Source: CAZYFH01 sp965249175 (lineage in GTDB: Bacteria > Acidobacteriota > Vicinamibacteria > Vicinamibacterales > UBA8438). Taken from it: a stretch of DNA of 64,000 bases. Position 1 is the first letter of the stretch; the number at the start of each line of letters is the position of its first letter. The notes under the pieces are model-generated. The model worked only from the letters and a program-made list of their open reading frames with translations, was not told where the DNA came from and searched no databases. Location: contig OZ252227.1 in the NCBI GenBank assembly GCA_965249175.1, positions 5,890,001 to 5,954,000 on the forward strand. Direction: 5' to 3'. This document shows positions 37,030 through 46,229 of this stretch, one piece after another. The position numbers and the translations under genes were made by a program.

Positions 37030-38628
37030 TCAGCGCGCATCCTCGCGCACGAACTCCGCTCCCTTCTCGGCGATCATCACCGTAGGCGCGTTCGTGTTGC
37101 CCGATGTAATCCGCGGCATGATCGATGCGTCGATCACCCGGAGCCCCGCGATGCCGCGCACCGCGAGGCGGTCGTCGACAACCGCCAACTCATCGTGCCC
37201 CATCTTGCAGGTGCCGATCGGATGAAAGATCGTCGTGCCGAGGTCGCCGGCCGCTTGTGAAAGCTCCGCGTCGGTGTCGAGCGCTGGACCGGGCTTCCAC
37301 TCCGTCGGCTCGAAGCGCGCGAGCGCGTGCGCCGCCATGATGCGCCGGGTTGCCCGCAACCCCAAGAGGGCCACCCGGCGGTCGGCTGTGGTCGAGAGGT
37401 AGTTCAGGGTGATCGCCGGCGCGTCGAGCGGGTCGGCGCTCTTGACCCGCACGTGCCCGCGACTCGTCGGCTGGAGATTGCACACAGACGGCGTGATCGC
37501 GTCAAAGGTGTGCAACGGGTCGCCGAACGTGTCGAGCGACAGCGGCTGCACGTGCCACTCCATGTTCGCCGTGGTCCGTGACGAGTCGCTCTTGGCGAAC
37601 GCCCCGAGCTGCGACGGCGGCATGGTCAACGGCCCGGTCTTGAACAGCAGGTACTCGAGCCCCATTGCCGCCTTGCCGAAGATCGAGTTCACTCGTCGGT
37701 TCAGCGTGACGGTGTTCCGCACTTTGAAGATCGTGCGCACCTGCAGGTGATCGTGCAGGTTCTCTCCGACGCCCGGCAGGTCGTGAACGACGCCAATGCC
37801 GCGGTCCTGCAGCACCGCACCGGGACCGATACCCGAGAGCTGCAGGATCTGCGGCGACCCGATGGAGCCGGCGGCGAGGATGACCTCGCGCCGGGCGCCC
37901 AGGAGGTCCTCGCTCCCGACCAGCGCCACCCCCGTCGCACGACGACCCGCGTCGGCTGTGTCGACGACGATCCGCGCCACGTGGGCATTGACACGCACGG
38001 TCAGATTCGGCCGATGCCGGATGGGACGCAGATACGCCTTCGTCCCGCTCCAGCGCCGGCCGGCGCGCTGGTTCATCTGGAAGTAGGCATTGCCGAAGTT
38101 GTCCCCGCGGTTGAACTCGGCGATCTTCGGAATGCCGCACTCCTCGGCCGCGTCGCGCCACGCCTCGAGGATCTCCCAGCTGACCCGCTTTTCCTCGACG
38201 CGCATCTCACCGCCGACCCCGTGGAACTCGTCGGCGCCGTGCTGGTAATCCTCCGACCGCTTGAACACCGGCAGCACGTCGTCCCACGACCACCCGCGGT
38301 TGCCGAGCGAGGCCCAGTGGTCGTAGTCGCTCTTCTGCCCGCGCATGTAGATCATCGCGTTGATCGACGAGCAGCCGCCGAGCACCTTGCCGCGGGCGTA
38401 GCCGATCGCGCGACCGTTCAGACCGGAGTCGGGCTCGGTCCTGTAGCACCAGTCCGTCCGTGGATTCCCGATCGTGTAGAGGTAACCGACCGGGATGTCG
38501 ATCCAGAAGTAGTCGTCCTCGCCGCCCGCCTCCAGCAAGAGGACCGTGACGTCGGCGTCGGCCGACAGCCGGTTGGCCAGAACGCACCCGGCGGTACCGC
38601 CACCGATGATGATGTAGTCGTACGGCAC
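37030..38628 (-). CDS. GMC-family FAD oxidoreductase, choline/alcohol dehydrogenase type
   Basis: The 532-residue enzyme has the FAD-binding start YDYIIIGGGTAGCVLANRLS, the GMC signature GKVLGGCSSINAMIYMRG and a second signature near GSIGSPQILQLSGIG. The catalytic His is in HPIGTCKMG and the partner Asn in SGNTNAPTVMIAEKG. It oxidises a primary alcohol using FAD. The start is GTG with no convincing Shine-Dalgarno sequence. It probably forms a two-gene catabolic operon with mmsA. Confidence 0.9.
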   Translation of the reverse strand: MPYDYIIIGGGTAGCVLANRLSADADVTVLLLEAGGEDDYFWIDIPVGYLYTIGNPRTDWCYRTEPDSGLNGRAIGYARGKVLGGCSSINAMIYMRGQKSDYDHWASLGNRGWSWDDVLPVFKRSEDYQHGADEFHGVGGEMRVEEKRVSWEILEAWRDAAEECGIPKIAEFNRGDNFGNAYFQMNQRAGRRWSGTKAYLRPIRHRPNLTVRVNAHVARIVVDTADAGRRATGVALVGSEDLLGARREVILAAGSIGSPQILQLSGIGPGAVLQDRGIGVVHDLPGVGENLHDHLQVRTIFKVRNTVTLNRRVNSIFGKAAMGLEYLLFKTGPLTMPPSQLGAFAKSDSSRTTANMEWHVQPLSLDTFGDPLHTFDAITPSVCNLQPTSRGHVRVKSADPLDAPAITLNYLSTTADRRVALLGLRATRRIMAAHALARFEPTEWKPGPALDTDAELSQAAGDLGTTIFHPIGTCKMGHDELAVVDDRLAVRGIAGLRVIDASIMPRITSGNTNAPTVMIAEKGAEFVREDAR

Positions 38629-38711
38629 GGAGGTGATCGTAGTCTCAAACGAGGTAGGCTCATTGAGGCTCCCACGAAGGCGAGGCGATCGACATCACAA
38701 GGGGTAAGACC

Positions 38712-38930
38712 ATGGTTCCCGTCCATCCAGGCCGTCTCCTCAAGCGCGAGCTGGAAGCCCGGTCGCTGTCCGCCAACAAGCTGGCGTTGGCGCTACGTGT
38801 CCCCTCCGGCCGTATTACGCTGATTCTCAACGGCAGGCGGGACATCTCGCCGGAAACCGCGCTCCGGTTGGCGCGTTTCTTCGGCAACTCGGCGCAGTTC
38901 TGGATGAACCTGCAAACGAGCTACACCTAG
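38712..38930 (+). CDS. Orphan HigA/VapI-type helix-turn-helix protein, short
   Basis: The 72-residue protein has the HigA pattern: VHPGRLLKRELEARSLSANK, the HTH ALALRVPSGRITLILNGRRD and PETALRLARFFGNSAQFWMN. It stops at LQTSYT where HigA proteins normally carry 20-30 further residues, as does the HigA at 48.3-48.6 kb. No HigB-type toxin is next to it, and the gap to the GMC gene is only 83 bases. It may be a truncated relic or a free regulator. Confidence 0.7.
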   Translation: MVPVHPGRLLKRELEARSLSANKLALALRVPSGRITLILNGRRDISPETALRLARFFGNSAQFWMNLQTSYT

Positions 38931-38998
38931 CGACGGCGGACCGGCGCGTCGGTGCAAAGATCCGAGCGGAGGTCGGGGCGCTCGCCTGAGCCCGCGTC

Positions 38999-40630
38999 AT
39001 GCCTCTCCAGGTCGGCGACCGCCTCGGTCACTACGATGTCACCGCGCTCATCGGCCAGGGAGGGATGGGCCAGGTCTATCGCGCCACCGACACCCAGCTC
39101 GGCCGCGACGTTGCCCTGAAAATCCTCCCCGACGCCTTTGCTGCTGACCCGGATCGGCTCGCCCGGTTCCGCCGTGAAGCGCAGCTCCTCGCCAGCCTGA
39201 ACCACCCGAACATCGCGCAGATCCACGGCATCGGAGAAGCCGAGGCGGGCGGCACCCAGGCGCTGGTCCTGGAGCTGGTCGACGGTCCGACCCTCGCCGA
39301 CCGCATCGGGCACGGCGCGATGCCAATCGAAGACGCGCTGCCGATTGCCCGACAGATCACCGAGGCGCTGGAGGCTGCACACGAGGCCGGCGTGATCCAT
39401 CGGGATCTGAAGCCCGCGAACATCAAGGTGCGGGAAGACGGGACCGTCAAGGTGTTGGACTTCGGACTGGCGAAGGCATTCCAGCCGGGTGGCGGCGATC
39501 CGTCCGATTCGCCCACGGTCACGGGGTCGGCCACCGCCAGCGGCGTGATCATGGGGACGGCGGCGTATATGTCGCCGGAACAGGCCCAGGGCAAGCCGGT
39601 GGACACGCGGACGGATGTGTGGGCGTTCGGCGCCGTCCTGTACGAGATGCTCTCGGGGCAGCGCGCCTTCGGTGGCGCCGATGTGTCCTCGACGTTAGTT
39701 GCCGTGCTGAGTGGTGACGTCGATCTGGACGCCCTCCCCCCGGCCACGCCCCCGCGGCTACGACAGGTCGTGCGGACCTGTTTGCGCAAGGATCCGAAGC
39801 AGCGGGTGCATCACCTCGCGGACGTCCGTCTGGCGATGGAGGGCGCGTTCGAGTCCCCGGTGGCTCCCCCTGATGCCCGATCCGCGGGCGATTCACTCGG
39901 CGGGCGACTCGGGATCGCAGCAGCCGTGGCCGTGGCGGTCGGTGCCGTGGTGGCCGGTGTCCTCCTGGGACGTACCTGGTTTCAAGGTGCTGAGACCGTG
40001 CCTCTCCGAGAGCTGACGCGATTCAGCGTGCCCGTCGCTCCGGGACAACGCTTGTCGGGTGGCCTTGCTATGGAAAAGGAGGGATTTGCTCTCCAACGCC
40101 CCAGTCGCCAGTCGTTCGTGTTGTCACCCGATGGACGGCAGCTTATCTATGCGGCCTCGGATGGGGAAACCACGCGGCTCTACCGCCGCCCGATGGACCG
40201 GGAACAGGCGACGCTGCTTCCGGAGACGGAGGGTGGCTCCAATCCCTTTTTCGCGCCTGATGGACGGTCGGTCGGGTTCTTTGTCGGGAGGGAGCTGAAG
40301 CGCGTTTCGCTTGACGGCGGCGGCGTACGGTCGATTGCCACTACCGGCCCGGAACTGTTCCCCTACGGAGCCAGTTGGACGGCGGAGGACACCATCCTGG
40401 TGTCTGCGGCGGACAGCATCTTTGCCGTGCCGGCGAACGGCGGGAATCTCCGTCTCCTCACGACCGTTGAATCGAGGCAGAGTGTGCGTGCCGGCCCTGT
40501 ATCCGGAACTGCTGCCGAGTGGCCGGGCCGTGCTGTTCAACGTGGCGACAGGTCTCGTCCCGAGTGCGTGGGACATCGTGGTCGAATCGCTGGAGACGGG
40601 CGAACGGTTCACAGTGGTCGAGGGGGGCAG
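38999..40630 (+). pseudogene. Ser/Thr kinase with PD40 tail, N-terminal part (IS-disrupted)
   Basis: The kinase domain is intact: GQGGMGQVYRATD, K41, HRDLKPANI with D136, DFGLAKAF and GTAAYMSPEQA. A juxtamembrane region and one helix (LGIAAAVAVAVGAVVAGVLLG) lead to propeller repeats (FVLSPDGRQLIYAASDG; FFAPDGRSVGFFVG). Near 40485-40500 the frame shifts; the other frame continues ALYPELLPSGRAVLFNVATG to FTVVEGG. An IS30-family element then interrupts it after CAG at 40628-40630. The membrane-bound cytoplasmic kinase may still be made as a shortened protein. Confidence 0.85.
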
Positions 40631-40636
40631 CTTGGG

Positions 40637-40658
40637 TTCAAGGGGTCGTCGCAACACC
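40637..40658 (+). repeat. Left terminal inverted repeat of the IS30 element
   Basis: The core GGTCGTCGCAACACC is exact in both ends. The left copy lies over the last codons of the transposase gene. Confidence 0.75.
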
Positions 40659-42032
40659 GCGTTGTGTGATTGAGCATAGGTGATCGCCAAGCGCCTCCGC
40701 AGGTGTCTTCCAGCCGAGGGTCTTGCGGGGGCGACTGTTGAGAGCAGCGGCAACAGCGTCAAGGTCATCACGGGAGTGCCTGGACAGGTCGGTGCCCTTG
40801 GGGAAGTACTGACGCAGCAGCCCGTTGGTGTTCTCGTTCGTGCCGCGTTGCCAGGGGCTGTGGGGGTCGCAGAAGTAGATTGGCAGCCGGGTATCGCGTC
40901 GGAGTTGCACGTGTTGAGCCATCTCGGTGCCTTGGTCCCATGTCAGTGAACGGCGAAGCTGCGTGGGCAACGAGATGATCGATGACGCGATGGCGTCTCG
41001 GACGGCCTCGGCACCATGCCCGGCCAGTGCGGGACCGTTCTTGATCCGAGGCTGCCCATAGTCATCCATGCGGGGCAGATGCAGCAGCATCGTGAATCGC
41101 GTGGTGCGTTCCACGAGGGTCCCAATCGCAGAGCTACCCAGTCCGACAATCAGGTCACCTTCCCAGTGTCCTGGCACCGCCCGATCTTCTGCTTCGGCAG
41201 GGCGCTTGCTGATCAGGATGTCGGATTCGACAAATGCCTTGCCGCGTCCTCGTGTACGTGCCCTTGGAACCCGCAGCGCCCGCCCGGTCCGCAGGCACGC
41301 CACCAGTTCGCGTCGCAGCGCACCTCGTCCTTGCACGTAGAGCGCCTGGTAGATGGCCTCGTGGGAGATCCGCATCGATTCATCATCGGGGAAGTCGACC
41401 TTGAGTCTGTTGGCAATTTGCTCAGGACTCCATGAAGCCGCCCAGCGTCGGTCTTGGCGGCGACCGTGTCGGCGACCGTGCCAGGGCACATGGGGACCAG
41501 GCACGGGCGTCCCGTCCTCAGCCATGATCGTGCCTGCGAGGCGGTCCTGCACGTAGTGCCTCAGCTGGTCGTTCGCGGCCAGCTTGGCCATCTTCGGGCG
41601 CTGGGCACGTCGGTCGCTGTGCCACTGCGCCGTCGATGCCCGATACCCCAGACCGCCGCTTCGAGTCGCAGCGTTGCGACGCAGCTCTCGCGAGACCGTC
41701 GACGGGGCCCTACGGAGCCGACGGGCAATGTCGCGCACCCCGGCACCCCGCGCTCTCAGGATCGCGATCTCTTCCCGCTCGGCGAAGGACAAGTAGCGAG
41801 CCGATCGGGGCGCCAAGCTGATCGGCGGCATACCACCGCTCGCACGGAACCAACGACCACCCACGGGCGGCGACACACCACATGACACAGCGGCATCCTC
41901 ACTTGATACCCCCCGGGCGATCGCCTTCCAGAACCGTTGCCGCTCCTCACGCCCCGCCACCGGCGGCCGACCAGGCGAAGGCATCGCAGGGCGACCCGCG
42001 CGGTCGGACCGTCGCCGTTTCCGTTTCTGCAT
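40638..42032 (-). CDS. IS30-family transposase
   Basis: The 464-residue transposase has an N-terminal helix-turn-helix pair (RQRFWKAIARGVSSEDAA; REEIAILRARGAGVRDIARR with APSTVSREL) and the DDE catalytic core at D293 (GHWEGDLIVG), D366 (LTWDQGTEM) and E400 (RGTNENTNGLLRQYFPKGT). HSPWQRGTNENTNG is a hallmark of IS30 enzymes. It is longer than classic IS30 transposase because of an added N-terminal extension. The gene is intact and could be functional. GAGGTG precedes the ATG. Confidence 0.9.
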   Translation of the reverse strand: MQKRKRRRSDRAGRPAMPSPGRPPVAGREERQRFWKAIARGVSSEDAAVSCGVSPPVGGRWFRASGGMPPISLAPRSARYLSFAEREEIAILRARGAGVRDIARRLRRAPSTVSRELRRNAATRSGGLGYRASTAQWHSDRRAQRPKMAKLAANDQLRHYVQDRLAGTIMAEDGTPVPGPHVPWHGRRHGRRQDRRWAASWSPEQIANRLKVDFPDDESMRISHEAIYQALYVQGRGALRRELVACLRTGRALRVPRARTRGRGKAFVESDILISKRPAEAEDRAVPGHWEGDLIVGLGSSAIGTLVERTTRFTMLLHLPRMDDYGQPRIKNGPALAGHGAEAVRDAIASSIISLPTQLRRSLTWDQGTEMAQHVQLRRDTRLPIYFCDPHSPWQRGTNENTNGLLRQYFPKGTDLSRHSRDDLDAVAAALNSRPRKTLGWKTPAEALGDHLCSITQRGVATTP

Positions 42033-42051
42033 CGCAGCACCTCATCATCAA

Positions 42052-42073
42052 GGTGTTGCGACGACCGGTTGAA
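42052..42073 (-). repeat. Right terminal inverted repeat of the IS30 element
   Basis: This copy matches the left repeat except for two adjacent bases (CC against GG) and lies just upstream of the transposase start, so it probably overlaps the promoter. Confidence 0.75.
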
Positions 42074-42079
42074 TTCACC

Positions 42080-43256
42080 CAGTGATCCCCGGTATGTGGC
42101 GACCGGGCACGTGGTGTTCGCGCGCCGTGGGACCCTGATGGCCGTGCCCTTCGACGTGACGCGCCTCGAGGTGACGGGCGCGGCGGTCGTGGTGGTGGAA
42201 GATGTGATGCAGGCGGAAGGCGGCAGCGACACCATCCTCAACTTCGGCGCCGGGCAGTTCAGCGTGTCTCGGTCGGGCGCGTTGGCCCACGTCCTCGGTG
42301 GTGTCTACCCGCCAAATGAACAGCCCTTGGTCTGGGTCCATCCCAGCGGTGCGTCCGAACCACTCCCCCTGCAGCCGGGCGCCTACTCGCATCCACGGTT
42401 TTCACCCGATGGATCTCGACTGGCATACCTGGAGGGGCCGGGGTTCGGAGACTTCGCCATCTGGGTCTACGACATCCAGCGCGAGGTTCCCGTCCGCCTC
42501 ACGTCGAGCGGATTGAAGTTCGCTCCAGTCTGGAGCCCGGACGGTGCGCGGCTGGCCTTCACGTCCGAGGTTGATGGCACGGGCGGCAATCTGTTCGTGA
42601 CGGCCTCCGATGGGAGTGGGGAGCCGAGACGAGTGACGGAGAGTGACCTGAGACACTGGTCGTCGTCCTGGTCGTCAGGGGACGTGGCGTTTGTTCAGTT
42701 CAGGCCTGGGGGGGTCGATTTCGACATCATGACCGTGTCGATGGACGGTGAGCGCGAGCCGGAGCCCTTCCTCGCCTCGTCCTTCAACGAGGGATGGCCC
42801 GCGTTCTCCCCTGATGGACGATGGCTGGCGTACGCATCGGACGAGACGGGTGAATCCGACTTTCTGAATTCCACAACCGACGAGTTCGAGGTGTATGTGC
42901 GACCGTTCCCCCAAGGCGAGCCGGCGGTTCGGGTATCGATGGACGGCGGCATCTCACCGCTCTGGTCTCCGGATGGACGACAACTCTTCTACCGGAAGGA
43001 ACTCGAAGACGGCACCTTCAGCGTCATGGTCGCCGACGTCGAAACGGATCCGATCTTTACAGGGACTCGACCGCGCACGCTGTTCGAGGGGCCGTTCGGG
43101 AATTCGGATGCCGTCAGGGACTACGACGTCGCACCGGATGGGCGACGGTTCGTGATGGTGACGGATCAGAATCAGGCCGAGGCACAGCCGGTGACCCGCA
43201 TCAACATCGTCCTGAACTGGGTGGAGGAGCTGAAGCGCCTCGTCCCCCCGCCGTGA
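42080..43256 (+). pseudogene. C-terminal PD40 propeller of the IS-disrupted kinase
   Basis: From the duplicated CAG the frame reads SDPRYVATGHVVFARRGTLM. Propeller blades follow, with FSPDGSRLAYLEG, WSPDGARLAFTSEVDG, FSPDGRWLAYASDETGE and WSPDGRQLFYRKE, and the end is NIVLNWVEELKRLVPPP. It is cut off from its kinase by the insertion sequence, so it is unlikely to be translated in its natural context. Joined to the N-terminal part it would give about 935 residues. Confidence 0.8.
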
Positions 43257-43264
43257 ATCGCCCG

Positions 43265-44122
43265 CTACTCCACCGCCACGCACATCAGGTCGTCGGCCAC
43301 AACGAACGGCCCGTCGTAGCGCGAGCGGAGGTCGGGCAGCATCTCGGAAACGTCGTCGGGCCGGTGACTCAGGACCAGCGTCCCGACCGCGGCGTCGGTG
43401 GCCATCTGTCCCCACACGCTTGGCCTGGCGTGGAGATCACTCGCTGACTGCTCCGGCACCATGAAGTGCACGACCAGGACGTCCACGCCGCTGGCGAATT
43501 CGGCAAAGGCCGGGTCGGATCCGTTCTGGTCGCTGCTGAACGCCACGCTGGCGTCGCCCACATCGACGCGGTAGCCCACCGCCGGCACGTCGGCATGCGG
43601 CACGCCGATGCCACGAACGCGCACCCGGCCCTCGGACAGGACCACCGTCTGCTCTGACGAGGTGACGTCCACCGTGACGGTGTCGAGCGTCAGACGCGGG
43701 TCGAGCACGCGGAACACGCCATCGGGTCCGACGAGCCCGTCGAGGAAGTCGTTCACCGAGGGGAAACCCGTGCTTCCGGAGGGCCCGGCGACCCGAAGCG
43801 AGCCGCCGCGCGGCCAGAGCAGGGCCGGGACCTCGGTGGCATGGTCGGGGTGGAAGTGGCTCAGCGCCAGGAGCCGAAGATCGGGAATCCGAGCTCCCGC
43901 TTCGTGAAAGCGCGCGAAGGTGCCACCGCCGGCGTCCACCATGATCCGGCTGACGCCGTCGATCCAGACGATGTAGCCGGCCGAGGCCCGTCCCCCACCG
44001 AACGGCCCGCCCGAGCCGAGCACCTGCAGAAAGACGCCGGTCTCGCCACACGCCGCCCAGGTGATGGAAGGCGTGGTCACCAGTAGGAGCGTGACGACGA
44101 GGATTCTCACTGGAGTAGTCAC
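43265..44122 (-). CDS. Secreted metallo-beta-lactamase-fold hydrolase
   Basis: The 285-residue protein has a signal peptide (ends TWAAC) and the MBL core. The metal motif is LSHFHPDHATE (H89, H91, D93, H94). GVPHADVPAVGYRV, FSSDQNGSDP and LSHRPDD carry later metal ligands. The opening VFLQVLGSGGPFGG and the fold resemble RNase Z/arylsulfatase-type MBL proteins, but export points to a small-molecule or ester substrate. It converges on the broken kinase gene eight bases away. It is on the same strand as the PQQ protein behind it. Confidence 0.8.
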   Translation of the reverse strand: MTTPVRILVVTLLLVTTPSITWAACGETGVFLQVLGSGGPFGGGRASAGYIVWIDGVSRIMVDAGGGTFARFHEAGARIPDLRLLALSHFHPDHATEVPALLWPRGGSLRVAGPSGSTGFPSVNDFLDGLVGPDGVFRVLDPRLTLDTVTVDVTSSEQTVVLSEGRVRVRGIGVPHADVPAVGYRVDVGDASVAFSSDQNGSDPAFAEFASGVDVLVVHFMVPEQSASDLHARPSVWGQMATDAAVGTLVLSHRPDDVSEMLPDLRSRYDGPFVVADDLMCVAVE

Positions 44123-44130
44123 CTGTAGCG

Positions 44131-44170
44131 CAGGCCTTCAGGCCTGCGAGGCACAGCTGAAGCCGTGCCC
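44131..44170. repeat. Two adjacent hairpin repeats (REP-like)
   Basis: GCAGGCCTTCAGGCCTGC at 44131-44148 is a perfect hairpin with a two-base loop. At 44151-44170 GGCACAGCTGAAGCCGTGCC forms a second hairpin with one mismatch and is followed by CTAC. The first is shared, in longer form, with 49404-49423. They lie between the PQQ gene's stop and the MBL gene and may also act as a terminator. Confidence 0.65.
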
Positions 44171-44200
44171 TACGACTGCCAACGCACGTGAGCGCCGGGA

Positions 44201-45952
44201 CTAATCGCGGTCCGGCAGGGCGAACACGAACAGGTTGTTCCCCGAGCTCGGCTGTATCTCGGGCGTCAAGCTGCGGAAGGCCCCCATCGGGCCGGTGCTC
44301 ACCGCGACATACTGACGGCCGTCGACGCCGTAGCTGATCGGGAAGCCGGTGATCGCGGAGCCGAGGTTGATCTCCCACAGCACGGCGCCTGTCCCCTGGT
44401 CGAAGGCCCGGAACCGCCCGGCCGCATCGCCACCGAACAACAGCCCGCCGCCGGTCGCGACGAGCGACATCGTGGCGGCCCGCTGCTCGTAGGTCCAGGT
44501 GATCCTTCCCGTCTCGGCCGAGATCGCCTGCACGGTGCCCACTTGGTCGGTGCCCGGCGCGATCTGGCTCCGCATCACCAGCGCATAGAGCGCCGTGACC
44601 GGCCCGCCCTCCGTCGTCGCCAGCATCCGGGCGCAGACGTTGCGCAGTGGGTAATACATGGTGTTCGTCAGCGGGCTGTAGGCGCCCGCCTCCCAATCCT
44701 TGCCGCCGCGGGCGTGAGGGCAGGCCAGCACCTCTTGGCCGCTGCCGGAGAAGACGAGCTCCGAGTTCTCTGACACCGCGCCGGTGGCGCCGTCGATGTC
44801 GCTGATCACGTTCTGCGTGATGGTCGGCGTCGCCCAGAGGAACTCCCCGGTCGCCCGGTCGAGGGTGTAGACCACGCCGGTCTTGCCCGGGATGCCGGTC
44901 AGTACGTTCCGCACCTCGCCGCGCTGGAGTCGCGGATTGATCCAGCTCACCTCGGTCGGATCCGGCGCGACCGCCGTGTCGACCAGCAACCGCTCGAACG
45001 GGTGATCGAGGTCCCAGTGGTCGTTCAGATGCTGGTAGTACCAGACGATCTCGCCCGTGTCGGCGTCGAGCGCCAGCGTCGAGTTGTGATACAGGTGCTG
45101 GCGGTCGGTGCCGCCCAACATGAACTTCGGCGCGGGCGAGGTGACCGACGTCCCGATGTAAATGAGGTTCAGCTCGGGGTCGAAGCTCGGCACCATCCAG
45201 GCGCCGACGTGTCTCCGTTCCTCGAACGGCACGTCGCCCCACGTCTCGTCTCCCGGTTCGCCCGGCGCGGGGATCGTGCGGCGGCGCCAGAGCTCGGCGC
45301 CTGTCATGGCATCGTGGGCAACGATGACGCAGGCCTCGGGCCCGCCGCGCGGCGTGCAGCTCCGTCCCGAGATCACCTTGCCGTTGGCCACGATCGGACC
45401 CGATGTCTGATTGGCCGGGTTCACCTGGTAGTCGAGGATCTCGGTCTCCCAGACCAGCCGGCCAGTCGCCGCATCGAGCGCGAACACGTGGTCATCGACG
45501 CTCGTGTCGATGATCAGGCTGTCGTAGATGGCGAGGTTGCGGTTGACCTCGGACAACCCGGCGATCATGTAGTCGTCGACGTCGTCAGGCACCTCCCGGC
45601 GGTGCTCCCAGAGCAGGTCGCCGGTGACGGCATCGATCGCCTGGATGACGTCGTTCGGATTCGGCATGTACATGACGCCGTCGTAGACCAAGGGTGTGCC
45701 CTGCTGACGTCCCGCGGTCAACCCGCGCGACCAGACCATGCGCAGATCGCCCACGTTGTCCCGGTCGATCTCGTCGAGCGGGCTGTAGCCCCACCCGTCC
45801 AGCGTGCGCCGCCACATCAACCAGTCGCCGGGCGCCGGATCCTGGAGCATCGCGTCGGTGACGGGGACGAAGTCGGCCGACTGTGCGTGGGCGATGGGGG
45901 CGGTCGTGGACAGGGCGACCGACATCGCGAGGACGGGAAGGATTCGTGGCAT
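44201..45952 (-). CDS. PQQ-binding propeller dehydrogenase-like protein
   Basis: The 583-residue secreted protein (signal ends AHAQ) carries propeller repeats such as IDAVTGDLLWEHRR, LDAATGRLVWETE and LDADTGEIVWYYQ. NDHWDLDHPFERLLVDTA contains the likely catalytic Asp, and the distinctive segment FDPELNLIYIGTSVTSPAPK matches a soil-bacterial quinoprotein family I recall. Adjacent cysteines like those of the 14.3 kb enzyme are missing; instead there is SCTPRGGPEAC. GGAG precedes the ATG at 45952. No cytochrome gene is adjacent, so its electron acceptor is not evident here. Confidence 0.75.
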   Translation of the reverse strand: MPRILPVLAMSVALSTTAPIAHAQSADFVPVTDAMLQDPAPGDWLMWRRTLDGWGYSPLDEIDRDNVGDLRMVWSRGLTAGRQQGTPLVYDGVMYMPNPNDVIQAIDAVTGDLLWEHRREVPDDVDDYMIAGLSEVNRNLAIYDSLIIDTSVDDHVFALDAATGRLVWETEILDYQVNPANQTSGPIVANGKVISGRSCTPRGGPEACVIVAHDAMTGAELWRRRTIPAPGEPGDETWGDVPFEERRHVGAWMVPSFDPELNLIYIGTSVTSPAPKFMLGGTDRQHLYHNSTLALDADTGEIVWYYQHLNDHWDLDHPFERLLVDTAVAPDPTEVSWINPRLQRGEVRNVLTGIPGKTGVVYTLDRATGEFLWATPTITQNVISDIDGATGAVSENSELVFSGSGQEVLACPHARGGKDWEAGAYSPLTNTMYYPLRNVCARMLATTEGGPVTALYALVMRSQIAPGTDQVGTVQAISAETGRITWTYEQRAATMSLVATGGGLLFGGDAAGRFRAFDQGTGAVLWEINLGSAITGFPISYGVDGRQYVAVSTGPMGAFRSLTPEIQPSSGNNLFVFALPDRD

Positions 45953-46010
45953 GTCAGGGCTCCGGTCGCCTGGGTCTTGGCACCGTCCGATCCCGACGAA
46001 CAAGGGGAGT

Positions 46011-46036
46011 GTAGCCGCTGCGTCCGCGATCTGCAG
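46011..46036. repeat. Dispersed repeat, copy 1
   Basis: GTAGCCGCTGCGTCCGCGAT and the following CTGCAG recur at 49438-49464 with one added G and one substitution. Copy 1 lies upstream of the PQQ gene. The function is unknown. Confidence 0.55.
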
Positions 46037-46190
46037 AAGCACATCACAGCGTGCGTCGATAGTGCGCGCGGCACGTCTGACCCAGCACCCTGATTGGTGA
46101 GCCGAACGCTACGGTTTCGACGAGTGTCCTGTTACCGCCCCTGTTCACGGCCGGGTGGCCCCGGGAAGTTACCCTCCCGGGGCTCCCACA

Positions 46191-46223
46191 GATCCGGACG
46201 TGCCCAATTCAGGCATCCGGCTC
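46191..46223 (-). ncRNA. Group II intron domain V (with domain VI at 46150-46190)
   Basis: The 33-base minus-strand segment begins GAGCCGGATGCC and ends GGCACGTCCGGATC. It folds as the classic short domain V hairpin with a two-base bulge, close to the GAGCCGUAUGCG type of bacterial introns. Directly after it a long stem GCCCCGGGA/TCCCGGGGC with an unpaired A (46156) before CCC fits domain VI and its branch point. Confidence 0.75.
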
Positions 46224-46229
46224 CTCGGT

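Larger units (their letters stand above)
40631..42079. mobile_element. IS30-family insertion sequence inside the kinase gene
   Basis: The element carries one minus-strand transposase and has inverted repeats whose cores are 40637-40658 and 42052-42073 (20 of 22 matching). CAG at 40628-40630 and at 42080-42082 is the proposed three-base target duplication, consistent with the 2-3 base duplications known for IS30. Removing the element and one CAG gives GAG GGG GGC AGT GAT CCC CGG, which reads EGGSDPR and restores the kinase frame. The exact ends could be off by a few bases because the outer parts of the repeats are imperfect. Confidence 0.8.

Noticed and set aside
35400..37085. A 561-residue plus-strand frame
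   Set aside because: It is antisense to mmsA, whose motifs are convincing, and its product is a His/Arg-rich sequence without domain features.
38629..38711. A HigB toxin beside the short HigA-like gene
   Set aside because: The 83-base gap is too short, and no RelE-like frame is present on either strand.
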